Shown here piece by piece: positions 18,276 through 26,815 of a stretch of 39,196 nt of DNA. Within the stretch, counting starts at the first letter, position 1. Each line of letters opens with the position of its first letter. The stretch lies in NCBI GenBank assembly GCA_019118665.1, contig DWYM01000003.1, positions 1 through 39,196 on the forward strand, given 5' to 3'. Below the pieces are notes generated by a model. That model saw only the letters and a list, made by a program, of their open reading frames with translations, had not been told where the DNA came from and made no database searches. Position numbers and translations under genes: made by a program. This stretch comes from Candidatus Mediterraneibacter intestinipullorum. GTDB lineage: Bacteria > Bacillota > Clostridia > Lachnospirales > Lachnospiraceae.

Positions 18276-19589
18276 ATGAAAAAGTATAGAGCGCTGGTTC
18301 CTGTGGTGATGATCGTATTGATGGCGGCTTCGTGGTATTTGCTGACATCAGACGCTGTTGCCATGGAAAAGGAATACAATACTTATCTGAGCGAAGCGCG
18401 TAAATATGCGGAAGATGGGATTACCAAGTACGCGATTGAAAATTATAACCTTGCCATCGGGCTTAAAAGTACTCCTGAGATATATGCCGAGGTGGCGCAG
18501 TATTATCAGTCACAGGGACGAGACAAAGAATACTTGTCATGGTCTAAAAATTTCTTTGAAACATATCCCACAGAACCTGAGGCTTATGACTGTATTCTCG
18601 GGGCGTATATGGATAACAAGGATTATGAGTCCTGCTATGATATTATTGAAACGGCGGACAAGAGAAATATTTCGACTGACTTTATCAGTGAAGTCCGGGA
18701 AGAAATCATGTATGTGTTTACCATGGATTTTAACTCCTATGACAATGTGGGGATATATAGTAATAATTATTGTGCTGTCAGCAATGACGAGCGGTGGGGA
18801 TACGTAGACCGGTACGGAAAGATCCGCGTGGCGGACACATATGTCCAGGCAGGAGCATTTACTCAGTCGGGATTCGCGCCTGTGGTAAATGAGGAGGGAG
18901 ATACTTACTTTATAGATAAAGAGGGATACAGAGTGCTTGTACCGGAGGAAAAGTACATAAGTCTTGGCATTATAGCGGATGAGAAGATTGCGGCTCTTAG
19001 ACCGGATGAAAAATATACATATCTTGATACGGATCTGAATGTCCTTTTCGGTGAATATGATTTTGCTTCCACTGCCAATAATGGCATTGCCGCAGTAAAA
19101 GAGAGCGATGCATGGAAGCTGATCGATTCAGAGGGAGAGGAGATCGCAGATACTGCCTATACAGATATAAAACTGGATGAAAAAGGAATTGCCTACAGGA
19201 ACGACAGAGTATTTGCGGCTCGTTCAGAGGGAGAATATGTTATGCTTGATGGAAAAGGACAACAGGTGGGGTCAATGACTTTTGAGGATGCCAGAGTGTT
19301 TGCCGGAGACGGCCCGGCAGCGGTAAAGATCGAGGGACAGTGGAGTTTTATAGGTAAAGACGGGAAATTAATTTCCGACAAAAAATATGACGATGCCCGT
19401 TCTTTCATGAACGGTCTGGCGGCAGTCTGCATAGACGGGAAATGGGGATTTGTCGACACGGACGAGAATATAGTCATTGAGCCGCAGTTTTCCGGGGCAA
19501 AGGACTTCAATGAGAAGGGAAGCTGCTTTGTAGGTGTAGGAAATAAATGGCAGCTTCTCAAACTGTATCGGCTCAACAGGGAGGAATGA
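18276..19589 (+). CDS. Membrane-anchored WG-repeat protein with TPR-like N-terminus
   Basis: This 437-residue protein begins with one signal anchor (LVPVVMIVLMAASWYLLTS). A helical TPR-like part follows (residues 30-140: ARKYAEDGITKYAIENYNLAIGL and the next pairs). From about residue 165 there are WG-type repeats: RWGYVDRYGKI, QWSFIGKDGKL and KWGFVDTDENIVIEPQF are the clearest, with weaker copies between. WG repeats form small beta modules thought to bind ligands or wall material. The protein is predicted to face outward. Its stop codon overlaps the AGGGAGG/ATG region of the FHA gene, so translation is coupled. Its role in the pilus is unknown. Confidence 0.8.
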   Translation: MKKYRALVPVVMIVLMAASWYLLTSDAVAMEKEYNTYLSEARKYAEDGITKYAIENYNLAIGLKSTPEIYAEVAQYYQSQGRDKEYLSWSKNFFETYPTEPEAYDCILGAYMDNKDYESCYDIIETADKRNISTDFISEVREEIMYVFTMDFNSYDNVGIYSNNYCAVSNDERWGYVDRYGKIRVADTYVQAGAFTQSGFAPVVNEEGDTYFIDKEGYRVLVPEEKYISLGIIADEKIAALRPDEKYTYLDTDLNVLFGEYDFASTANNGIAAVKESDAWKLIDSEGEEIADTAYTDIKLDEKGIAYRNDRVFAARSEGEYVMLDGKGQQVGSMTFEDARVFAGDGPAAVKIEGQWSFIGKDGKLISDKKYDDARSFMNGLAAVCIDGKWGFVDTDENIVIEPQFSGAKDFNEKGSCFVGVGNKWQLLKLYRLNREE

Positions 19590-19591
19590 GG

Positions 19592-21361
19592 ATGAGAGAG
19601 TTTACATATGAAACCCAGGGAACAAATACATATCTTGTTTATACATTGACGCCGGGGGAAATAGCAGACAGTATGAGCCTGGGGATGCTGACCAACAATA
19701 AGATACCGGGACTGGCATCTGCACTGTTCACACAGATGGATGAGGAAAAATACATAAAGTACAATGTGTCATCCAAAATTTCGGTGAGTCAGTTCTTTTC
19801 AGGCGCAGTCAACAGGAAACGGCTGCTGGGTGTGTTTGGCGGGATTGTCAATGCTCTGATCTCAGCGGAAGATTATATGATAGATACAAATACGATTCTC
19901 CTTGATCTGGATTATATTTTCGCTGACGTGACTACATGTGAGACAGTGCTTATCTGTCTGCCTGTAGAGGGGGCGGCACAGGAGTATGATCTGGGAGCAT
20001 TTTTTAAGGAAATCATGTTTGCTACGCAATTTGATCAGACTGAGAACTGTGACCACGTAGCTAAAATTATCAATTATCTGAACAGCACGCCTGTATTTTC
20101 GTTAAATGATTTTAAAAGAGTTTTGGATGAGATCGCACTGTCCGGACAGTCTCAGACAGGTGGGACCAGTCAGCCGGGGCTGTCTTCTGGTGTGATACAG
20201 GAGGCGCCCGGCCGGGGTGACCCATCCGCGGCCCCGGGACGGTCTAGTCCCAGTCCCTTTGCGGCGTCCGGACAGGCGGAAATACATGGAGCCGGGGGAA
20301 ACTACGGGACGCAGAATCCGGGTCAGCCATCCCCGCAGACTGTGGAGCAGCCCGGCTTGGGGAAAAGTCCGCAATTATCCCAGAATCACGGTGTGCGCTC
20401 CCCGGGAGCGGCAGCAGCTTATCCTGGGATGAATATGCCCCATAGTCAGCCTGTGCAGCCAGTGACGCCCCAGAGCGCGCGAGGCCCTGCAGGAACAGCC
20501 GGCGCAAGTGAGGAGAAGAAAATCAGCATGCTGGGGCTATTGATGCATTACAGCAAAGAGAATAAAGAACTCTATAAAGCTCAGAGAGCGGAGAAAAAAA
20601 ATATGCAGGTCGCCTCAAAACCGGCAAAAAAAGAAAAAAAGAAGAAGAAAGAAATCACATACCAAAGTGAGGTTTATACAGCCGGTCCCGACTTTGCTAT
20701 TCCCGGGCAGACACCACCAGCCACAGGCGGGGGTATGCCCATGGGAGCTCAAAACGCTGGCTTGATGTCCGCTTCTGCGAAAAAAGAGAGCCGAAAGAAA
20801 AAGAACAAGAAAGAGACACAGCCCCCCCAGCCGGCAGCACAGCAAGCCGCGTCGCCCCAGGTGCCATACTCAACGGCGCAGCCATCTTATCAAGGAGTGA
20901 CGACGCAGCCCGTGCAGCCGGGCCCTGCATCCCAGTCTCCTTATCCGGCCGCGCAGCCACCTTATCAGGGGGCGCAGATGAACTTCGGAGAGACCACGGT
21001 TCTCGGCGGGGGAGGGATCGGAGAGACCACAGTACTCAATGAGGGGCAGAATCCGGCGCAGACAGCCGCGCCCCATTTGATCCGGGTGAAGAATAATGAG
21101 AGAATTCCGCTGAACAAGGCCGTATTCCGCATTGGTAAGGAAAGAAGCTTTGTGGACTATTTTATTGGAGACAATACGGCAGTAAGCCGCAGTCACGCGA
21201 ATTTTATTACCCGGGACGGCGAATATTTCGTGGTAGATACGAACTCCACGAACCATACTTTTGTAAATGGGCAGATGATCCAGAGCAACAGCGAAGTGAA
21301 AATCTCTCCTGGAGATACGATCAGGCTGGGCAATGAGGATTTTGAGTTTAAGATATATTAA
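19592..21361 (+). CDS. DUF6382-like protein with C-terminal FHA domain and tandem phosphosite motifs
   Basis: This 589-residue protein has no membrane segment, so it should be cytoplasmic. Residues 1-180 form a globular domain resembling DUF6382 (MREFTYETQGTNTYLVYTL). A long low-complexity linker rich in Pro, Gln, Gly and Ala follows (about 185-465), including a Lys-rich patch. GETTVL then occurs twice, at 466-471 and 477-482. An FHA domain fills 496-589 with the expected phosphothreonine-binding residues: Arg in RIGKE, SRSHA and NSTNHTFVNG. FHA domains bind phosphothreonine, and kinase and phosphatases are encoded just downstream. The arrangement recalls GarA/OdhI, where an ETTSV-type motif next to the FHA domain is phosphorylated and bound in cis. 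AGGGAGG with 7-nt spacing selects the ATG at 19592. Confidence 0.88.
   Translation: MREFTYETQGTNTYLVYTLTPGEIADSMSLGMLTNNKIPGLASALFTQMDEEKYIKYNVSSKISVSQFFSGAVNRKRLLGVFGGIVNALISAEDYMIDTNTILLDLDYIFADVTTCETVLICLPVEGAAQEYDLGAFFKEIMFATQFDQTENCDHVAKIINYLNSTPVFSLNDFKRVLDEIALSGQSQTGGTSQPGLSSGVIQEAPGRGDPSAAPGRSSPSPFAASGQAEIHGAGGNYGTQNPGQPSPQTVEQPGLGKSPQLSQNHGVRSPGAAAAYPGMNMPHSQPVQPVTPQSARGPAGTAGASEEKKISMLGLLMHYSKENKELYKAQRAEKKNMQVASKPAKKEKKKKKEITYQSEVYTAGPDFAIPGQTPPATGGGMPMGAQNAGLMSASAKKESRKKKNKKETQPPQPAAQQAASPQVPYSTAQPSYQGVTTQPVQPGPASQSPYPAAQPPYQGAQMNFGETTVLGGGGIGETTVLNEGQNPAQTAAPHLIRVKNNERIPLNKAVFRIGKERSFVDYFIGDNTAVSRSHANFITRDGEYFVVDTNSTNHTFVNGQMIQSNSEVKISPGDTIRLGNEDFEFKIY
20987..21037 (+). repeat. 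Tandem GETTVL motif before the FHA domain
   Basis: Two identical hexapeptides Gly-Glu-Thr-Thr-Val-Leu are encoded at 20987-21004 and 21020-21037, separated by a short Gly-rich spacer. Codons differ at two positions (ACG/ACA, GTT/GTA), both synonymous. They are candidate kinase targets and FHA ligands. Confidence 0.8.
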
Positions 21362-21375
21362 AAGGGGGATGGAGC

Positions 21376-22308
21376 GTGGATTTCTTAGTTTCGGCTGCAA
21401 CTGACATCGGTCTGACGAAAACAGTCAACCAGGACAGCTACGATGTTCGCGTTTACAGGACTGGTATGGGGAAAGTAGTGTTCGCCGTCATATGCGATGG
21501 CATGGGTGGTCTTTCCGGCGGAGAGATCGCCAGTGCTTCCGTTGTATGCGCATTTTGCAGATGGGCGGATATGAGGCTGCCGCTTCTGTGCGGGAGTGGA
21601 ATCAGGGATGACACCGTCCGGTCTGGCTGGATGGATATAGTAAGCAGCTGCAATGAGAACATAAAGACTTATGCAGGGATGTATGGGACGCGCATGGGAA
21701 CGACAGTTACGGCGCTTCTTATCACGCCGGTGCGATATTACATATTGAATGTAGGGGACACCAGGGTGTATGAGATCGGGGACAGAGTCAGAAAACTGAC
21801 CCGGGATCAGACCGTGACTGCCAGAGAGATAGAATTGGGCAACATGACAGAGGCGGAGGCAGAGAGGGATTCAAGAAGAAGCGTTCTGCTCCAGTGTGTA
21901 GGAGCTTCCAGGGAAGTATATCCCGATATGTTCTTTGGAGATACGAAAGACAATGCAGTATATATGCTGTGCAGTGACGGATTCCGCCATGAAATTACCG
22001 AGGAGGAGATACAGCGTTATCTCAATCCCGGCGTGATGACAGACCCCGGAGGAATGGGGCGGAATATGGAACATTTGATCAGCCTGAACAAACAAAGGGG
22101 AGAGCGCGATAATATCTCGGCTGTCTCAATCCGGACCTTTGATGGGGAAGGGACAGAGCAGAGGTGTGTGAGTGCGGAAACAGAGAGGCTCTATCCACAG
22201 TATGGAGAGTCTGCTCCGACCGACCGCCTGTATCCGGAATGGGAGCCGTTACAATTTGCGTTAGAAGCAGAACTGGCATTTGCTGAAAGTTCAAAGATCA
22301 TAAAATAG
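21376..22308 (+). CDS. PP2C-family Ser/Thr phosphatase with a repeated C-terminal tail
   Basis: This metal-dependent protein phosphatase has all core motifs: Asp10 and NQD at 18-20, CDGMGG at 40-45, GTTVTALLI, LNVGDTRVYEI, LTRDQTV, LCSDGFRHEI and ERDNISAV. It begins with GTG (21376), supported by GGGGG with 7-nt spacing and by alignment with the second copy. After the catalytic domain (about residue 255) there is a tail of roughly 55 residues that the second PP2C (24285-25070) lacks. It holds two 13-residue repeats with the core T-[ED]-R-L-Y-P. It most likely removes phosphates placed by the kinase encoded at 25083. No membrane segment is seen, so it is cytoplasmic. Confidence 0.93.
   Translation: MDFLVSAATDIGLTKTVNQDSYDVRVYRTGMGKVVFAVICDGMGGLSGGEIASASVVCAFCRWADMRLPLLCGSGIRDDTVRSGWMDIVSSCNENIKTYAGMYGTRMGTTVTALLITPVRYYILNVGDTRVYEIGDRVRKLTRDQTVTAREIELGNMTEAEAERDSRRSVLLQCVGASREVYPDMFFGDTKDNAVYMLCSDGFRHEITEEEIQRYLNPGVMTDPGGMGRNMEHLISLNKQRGERDNISAVSIRTFDGEGTEQRCVSAETERLYPQYGESAPTDRLYPEWEPLQFALEAELAFAESSKIIK
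22171..22248 (+). repeat. 13-residue tandem repeat in the PP2C tail
   Basis: Units at 22171-22209 and 22210-22248 encode SAETERLYPQYGE and SAPTDRLYPEWEP. The T-x-R-L-Y-P core is kept while flanks vary, which suggests the core matters. Thr at residues 269 and 282 each have Leu at +3. Confidence 0.75.
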
Positions 22309-22326
22309 AAAATAAGGAGAGAGAAG

Positions 22327-24231
22327 ATGAAAAGAAGAGGATTTAGAAAATTTGGCGCGGCTCTGACCGCGGCGGCAGCAGCGGCGGCTCTGATGCCGGT
22401 CATGCCGCAGGGAACAACGACGGTATATGCCGCTCAGCCGGATGTGACACAGTTTGCCACAAAGGAGCAGTTGATGACATCCTTTGATACGGATGATACG
22501 GATGGCGAGGCTAATGGGAAGAAGATTTACTTCGGATGGAATGATCTGTGGGGCGAGCCTCAGAGCTGGTGGATCGTGGGACAGGACCCGGCGGATACGG
22601 AGGGGAATGGGCTGGTGCTGTTTTCATCTACACCCCTGATTCATGATCAAAAATTTGATTCCGAGACAGATCAGTTCCAGGATATACCATATGACCCGGC
22701 ATGGGGAGCAGTCTACGACGTCGCGCCTGATGCTGTCAGAGCAAGCCATTATGGAGCCAGTGAAGTGCGGCTTAATGTGTTAAAGCCATTGGAGACAAAT
22801 TTAGATTATTTTTCTTCGTCAGAGCAGCGGATGATGGTGGATACAGAGATCGCGACCGATGATTTTCTAAATGGAAACAATTATGTTCTGACTGACAAGT
22901 TGTATCTGCCATATGGTGAACTTACAACGAATTTTATTCTGGCAGGAAGTAATTCAAAAGCAGACTTGGTAAGCGGATTACATGTGGACACTCCGTATTG
23001 GGGGAGTGTTTTCTGGTTGAGAACACCACATGCAGGCACTTATGTAGGAATGGCTGCGAACAATGATATAGTAGGGGATACTCGAGTGGATCTCCTTCAT
23101 AATGTTCACCCCGCACTTCAGGTAGACCTCTCCACCGTCGCTTTTGCCTCCTCCGCGCCGTCGGCTTCAACTCTTGAGACAGCGGAGTCGGGCAGCCTGA
23201 CGATTGACAAAGATAATACCTTCACCCTGCGCCACACCGGCGGAGAAGGTTCAGCGGTTATTGACCCGACAGGGACATTTGTTGAGGTGAGCGGCGCTCC
23301 CGCTGATGCATATCTTGTAGTGCAGAACAGTGAGGGAGCATGGGCGACGGCTGTAAACTCCCAGGACCGGGTTCAGATCAGTGAGGTCACCATAGCAGGC
23401 GCATCCCTTACCTCGTTTGGTGGCTGCAGAGTCTGGCTGGAAAGTACGGATGCAGACCGGATCACGACAGCGGTAATGGCTGAGAGCAGATCGGACTTTT
23501 CTGTATCAGTCACTGGGGGAAACCATATGACAAAGACAGCGGATTCCGGAGCAGAGACTCAGACAGTCCCTGCAGGAAGGGCCATGACGCCTGTTGTGTA
23601 CACTGCCGATGAAGGCTATCACTTCCCGGCGGACTATGTGAACACATTGGCAAGGCAGACGGGAGTTACCGTTGTAAGGGACAGCGATACGCAGATCACA
23701 GTGAGCGGGACGCCGGCAGGGGATGTATCCCTGATGCTGCCCGATGCTCAGGCAGAGACGGTCATGCCGACTTATACGATCACGACAGACATCACGACAC
23801 TGGATTTTGCTGCTGTCAGTGAAGGATATGGGACAAGCCCGGCGGCAGGACAGGTGACAGTTACCAACACCGGGAACAGCGCAGTGAACCTGGTGCAGCC
23901 GGTGGGCACAAATTTCAATATCGGAGCGCTGTCCGCTGTCAGCCTTGCGCCGGGAGGAACAGCAACATTTACAGTACAGCCGAAGACAGGGCTCGCGGCA
24001 GGTGCCTATAACGAGATGATAACGATCGCGACGGATCAGGGGACGAGTGTCCAGGTAAACGCGAGGTTTACCGTAAATGCGGCAGTTGCCGCACCGGTGA
24101 CAGAGCCGGCGCCGTCAGGAGCAGCGCAGACCGGAGACAATAGTTCTTACTCACCGTACGTGTTTATGCTGGCGGTAAGTCTGGCGGCAGCGGGAATAGC
24201 AGGCAGGAGACTGTACAGACAGAACAGATAA
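22327..24231 (+). CDS. Secreted, probably wall-anchored surface protein
   Basis: This 634-residue protein has an Ala-rich signal peptide ending near VYAAQ (about residue 36). Residues 40-280 form a domain with WWIVGQD, EVRLNVL and VFWLRTP stretches that resembles DUF6273-type regions of clostridial surface proteins. A middle region follows, and then a beta-sandwich near residues 480-590 of the choice-of-anchor-D type (VTVTNTGNSAVNLVQPVG). The C-terminus has AAQTGD, a membrane helix (YVFMLAVSLAAAGIAG) and the basic tail RRLYRQNR. That is the shape of a sortase signal, with AAQTG in place of LPxTG. Its gene sits between two PP2C genes of the same ancestry. It may be a pilus-associated adhesin; this is inference. 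Confidence 0.75.
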   Translation: MKRRGFRKFGAALTAAAAAAALMPVMPQGTTTVYAAQPDVTQFATKEQLMTSFDTDDTDGEANGKKIYFGWNDLWGEPQSWWIVGQDPADTEGNGLVLFSSTPLIHDQKFDSETDQFQDIPYDPAWGAVYDVAPDAVRASHYGASEVRLNVLKPLETNLDYFSSSEQRMMVDTEIATDDFLNGNNYVLTDKLYLPYGELTTNFILAGSNSKADLVSGLHVDTPYWGSVFWLRTPHAGTYVGMAANNDIVGDTRVDLLHNVHPALQVDLSTVAFASSAPSASTLETAESGSLTIDKDNTFTLRHTGGEGSAVIDPTGTFVEVSGAPADAYLVVQNSEGAWATAVNSQDRVQISEVTIAGASLTSFGGCRVWLESTDADRITTAVMAESRSDFSVSVTGGNHMTKTADSGAETQTVPAGRAMTPVVYTADEGYHFPADYVNTLARQTGVTVVRDSDTQITVSGTPAGDVSLMLPDAQAETVMPTYTITTDITTLDFAAVSEGYGTSPAAGQVTVTNTGNSAVNLVQPVGTNFNIGALSAVSLAPGGTATFTVQPKTGLAAGAYNEMITIATDQGTSVQVNARFTVNAAVAAPVTEPAPSGAAQTGDNSSYSPYVFMLAVSLAAAGIAGRRLYRQNR

Positions 24232-24284
24232 GGAAAAATAAGAGCATATAGTGGTGCCGATATTTATAATGAAGGTGACTCAGA

Positions 24285-25070
24285 GTGGGATTTTTAAGCG
24301 TTGTACACAGTGACACAGGAATACATAAGGATATGAATCAGGACGCTGTCCTGATTAAAGAGGCTGAAACAGACTACGGGAAGGTAATGCTGGCCGTAGT
24401 CTGCGACGGTATGGGAGGCCTCTCCAGAGGCGAGGTTGCCAGCGCCGCTTTGATCAGGGCTTTTTCAGACTGGTTTGAAACCCGGTTCCCTGACCTGCTT
24501 TATACCCGGCGTACAGAAGAGGGTATCGAACGGAGCAGGCTGGAGCTGGAGCTTGATGGGCTTGTTCAGGATATGAATGGGAAAATACAAGAATACAGCA
24601 GGAAATTTCACGGGAAGATGGGCACTACGGCGGCGCTCCTTTTGATGGCAGAAGGGAATTATTACACAATGAATGTAGGAGACTCAAGGGTGTACAGAAT
24701 TACTTCAGACACTGTCAGCCGGCTTACAACGGATCAGACAGTGGTCCAAAAGGAGATTGAACAGGGCAGGCTGTCCCGGGAAGAAGCGCTTAACCATCCT
24801 CAGAGAAACGTCCTTCTTCAGTGTGTGGGGGCAAGTAAAAACGTTGTTCCGGAATTTACATTTGGAGCATACGCAAAAGGCGAAATATATATGCTCTGTT
24901 CCGATGGCTTCCGGCATCTGCTCACTGAGGAAGAAATGCTGCAGACCATGTCTCCCAGCGTACTTAAGACGGAGAGACAGATGTACGAGGCGGCTGTTTC
25001 TTGTACAGAGTTAAACAAGATGCGTCAGGAGAGAGACAATATTTCTATAATCCTTTTGAAAATATGCTAG
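24285..25070 (+). CDS. PP2C-family Ser/Thr phosphatase, short paralogue
   Basis: This 261-residue phosphatase has the same motifs at the same positions as the copy at 21376: Asp10, NQD 18-20, CDGMGG 40-45, MGTTAALLLM, MNVGDSRVYRI, LTTDQTV, MLCSDGFRHLL and ERDNISII. Many linking stretches match as well (for example NVLLQCVGAS), so the two are clearly duplicates. It ends right after the catalytic core and lacks the repeated tail of the first copy. The GTG start at 24285 has GAAGGTGA upstream and gives the same N-terminal length as its paralogue. It precedes the kinase gene by 12 nt, the usual phosphatase-kinase pairing of PrpC/PrkC systems. Confidence 0.93.
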   Translation: MGFLSVVHSDTGIHKDMNQDAVLIKEAETDYGKVMLAVVCDGMGGLSRGEVASAALIRAFSDWFETRFPDLLYTRRTEEGIERSRLELELDGLVQDMNGKIQEYSRKFHGKMGTTAALLLMAEGNYYTMNVGDSRVYRITSDTVSRLTTDQTVVQKEIEQGRLSREEALNHPQRNVLLQCVGASKNVVPEFTFGAYAKGEIYMLCSDGFRHLLTEEEMLQTMSPSVLKTERQMYEAAVSCTELNKMRQERDNISIILLKIC

Positions 25071-25082
25071 AGGAATGGAACT

Positions 25083-26813
25083 ATGCTGGAAATCGGGTCG
25101 ATTGTAGACGGAAAATATAAAATATTGAATAAGATCGGCCAGGGAGGCATGAGTGTTGTATACCTGGCGATGAATGAGAGAGCCAATAAACAGTGGGCGA
25201 TCAAGGAAGTCCGAAAGGATGGGAGCAGGGATTACGAAGTTGTCAGACAGGGGCTGATCGCGGAGACCGATATCTTAAAAAGGCTGAACCATCCGAATCT
25301 GCCAAGCATTGTGGACGTGATTGACTGCGGGGATTCTTTCCTGATCGTGATGGACTATATTGAGGGAAGACCGCTTGACCACTGGCTGAAAAATGAGGGC
25401 GCACAGCCTCAGGAAAAAGTAGTGGAGTGGGCGAAGCAGATATGTGATGTGCTTGGGTATCTGCATTCCAGAAAACCACCCATTATATACCGGGATTTAA
25501 AGCCTGCCAACGTCATGCTCAGACCGGATGGACAGATCGAGATCATAGACTTTGGAACGGCGAGAGAATTTAAAGAAACCAGCATAGAAGACACGTCCTG
25601 CCTGGGCACTCAGGGATATGCTGCACCGGAACAGTATGGCGGTCATGGACAGACGGACGGGAGAACAGATATTTATACACTTGGAGCCACAATGTATCAT
25701 CTGCTTACCGGGCACAATCCAAGCCTTCCACCCTATGAGATGTATCCCATCCGGCAGTGGAATCCGATGCTTTCATCCGGTCTGGAGCAGATTGTGCTCA
25801 GATGCACTCAGAAAAATCCGGAAGACCGTTACCAGTCTTGCGCGGAGCTGATGTATGCGTTGGAGCATTACACGGAACTGGATGTAGAATACAGGAAGAA
25901 ACAGTCCCGGAAATGGAGGGCATTTCTTGCTTCCTGTATCCTGTCAGTTCTGTCTTTGGGCGGCTGTCTTGGGTTTTATTTTGCAGAGCGCTCTGCTACA
26001 CAGAGCAGCTATGAAAGCCACCTGAGAGCGGCTTCTATGTCCTCAACGGAAGAAGAGATGCTGCAAAATTACCAGAATGCGATCAATCTGTCACCTGAAA
26101 GGCTTGATGCCTATGAGGGACTTTTGACAAATGTTTTTTTGGCGGACGATAATTTCTCTCAGGAGGAAGCTGCCAAAATGACGGAGATCCTGGGATACAG
26201 GGGAGACAGCAACAGGACAAACGAAAGTATCCTGCAGTCAGATAATAGTGCCTATGATTCGTTTTCCTTTCAGATGGGGCTTGCCTATTATTATTACTAT
26301 GAGGACGTGGGAAATAAGCCAATGTCCAGAACATGGTTTCAGACAGCGGCGGACAGCGCCACGCTGGATACCAGTCAGGTGGAACGGGCGAAGAGGCTTG
26401 GAAGAATTGCAGGATATTATACTTCGCTCAACAGCAGCGACCGGGCGGGAGACAGCACAGTTACATATCAGGATTACTGGAATGACCTGACCAGCCTGTC
26501 AGAAGGAAACCTGGTGAAAATGGATAATGTGAAAACAGCGCTTGTCGTATACAAAGAACTTGTGTACCAGATTGGTCAGAATGCCTTGAACTTCAAGTCA
26601 GCAGGGGTCACAGAGAGCGAGCTGACAGAGCGGCTTGAATATACGCGGGCCCGGCTTGAGACGGACATTGAATCAGCAGGGGGCAACCGGGAGGAGACAG
26701 AAGAGCTCAGGGAATCCATTCTTCAGAATATTCAATGGGCTCAAAACGAGGTGGAAGTGGTATTCTCAGCCAGGTCATATGAAGAAGCTGAAGAAGCGGA
26801 ACAGGGGGAATAA
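25083..26813 (+). CDS. Transmembrane Ser/Thr protein kinase (Hanks type)
   Basis: The cytoplasmic kinase domain spans residues about 10-265: Gly-rich loop IGQGGMSVVY, ATP-binding Lys41, catalytic loop YRDLKPANV (Asp138), DFG at 156-158, activation segment with TSCLGTQGYAAPEQ, and the later DIYTLG. All catalytic residues are intact; Tyr replaces His of the usual HRD. One membrane helix (about 279-300) leads to an outer region of about 275 residues with TPR-like helices (LQNYQNAINLSPERLDAYEGL) instead of the PASTA domains of PrkC. It therefore probably senses something other than muropeptides. Natural partners are the two PP2C phosphatases and the FHA protein upstream. The ATG follows GAGGA at good spacing. 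Confidence 0.93.
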   Translation: MLEIGSIVDGKYKILNKIGQGGMSVVYLAMNERANKQWAIKEVRKDGSRDYEVVRQGLIAETDILKRLNHPNLPSIVDVIDCGDSFLIVMDYIEGRPLDHWLKNEGAQPQEKVVEWAKQICDVLGYLHSRKPPIIYRDLKPANVMLRPDGQIEIIDFGTAREFKETSIEDTSCLGTQGYAAPEQYGGHGQTDGRTDIYTLGATMYHLLTGHNPSLPPYEMYPIRQWNPMLSSGLEQIVLRCTQKNPEDRYQSCAELMYALEHYTELDVEYRKKQSRKWRAFLASCILSVLSLGGCLGFYFAERSATQSSYESHLRAASMSSTEEEMLQNYQNAINLSPERLDAYEGLLTNVFLADDNFSQEEAAKMTEILGYRGDSNRTNESILQSDNSAYDSFSFQMGLAYYYYYEDVGNKPMSRTWFQTAADSATLDTSQVERAKRLGRIAGYYTSLNSSDRAGDSTVTYQDYWNDLTSLSEGNLVKMDNVKTALVVYKELVYQIGQNALNFKSAGVTESELTERLEYTRARLETDIESAGGNREETEELRESILQNIQWAQNEVEVVFSARSYEEAEEAEQGE

Positions 26814-26815
26814 AA

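Noticed and set aside
25083-26813. PrkC-type PASTA kinase
   Set aside because: The outer region has TPR-like helices and no PASTA repeats, so it is described only as a Hanks-type transmembrane kinase.
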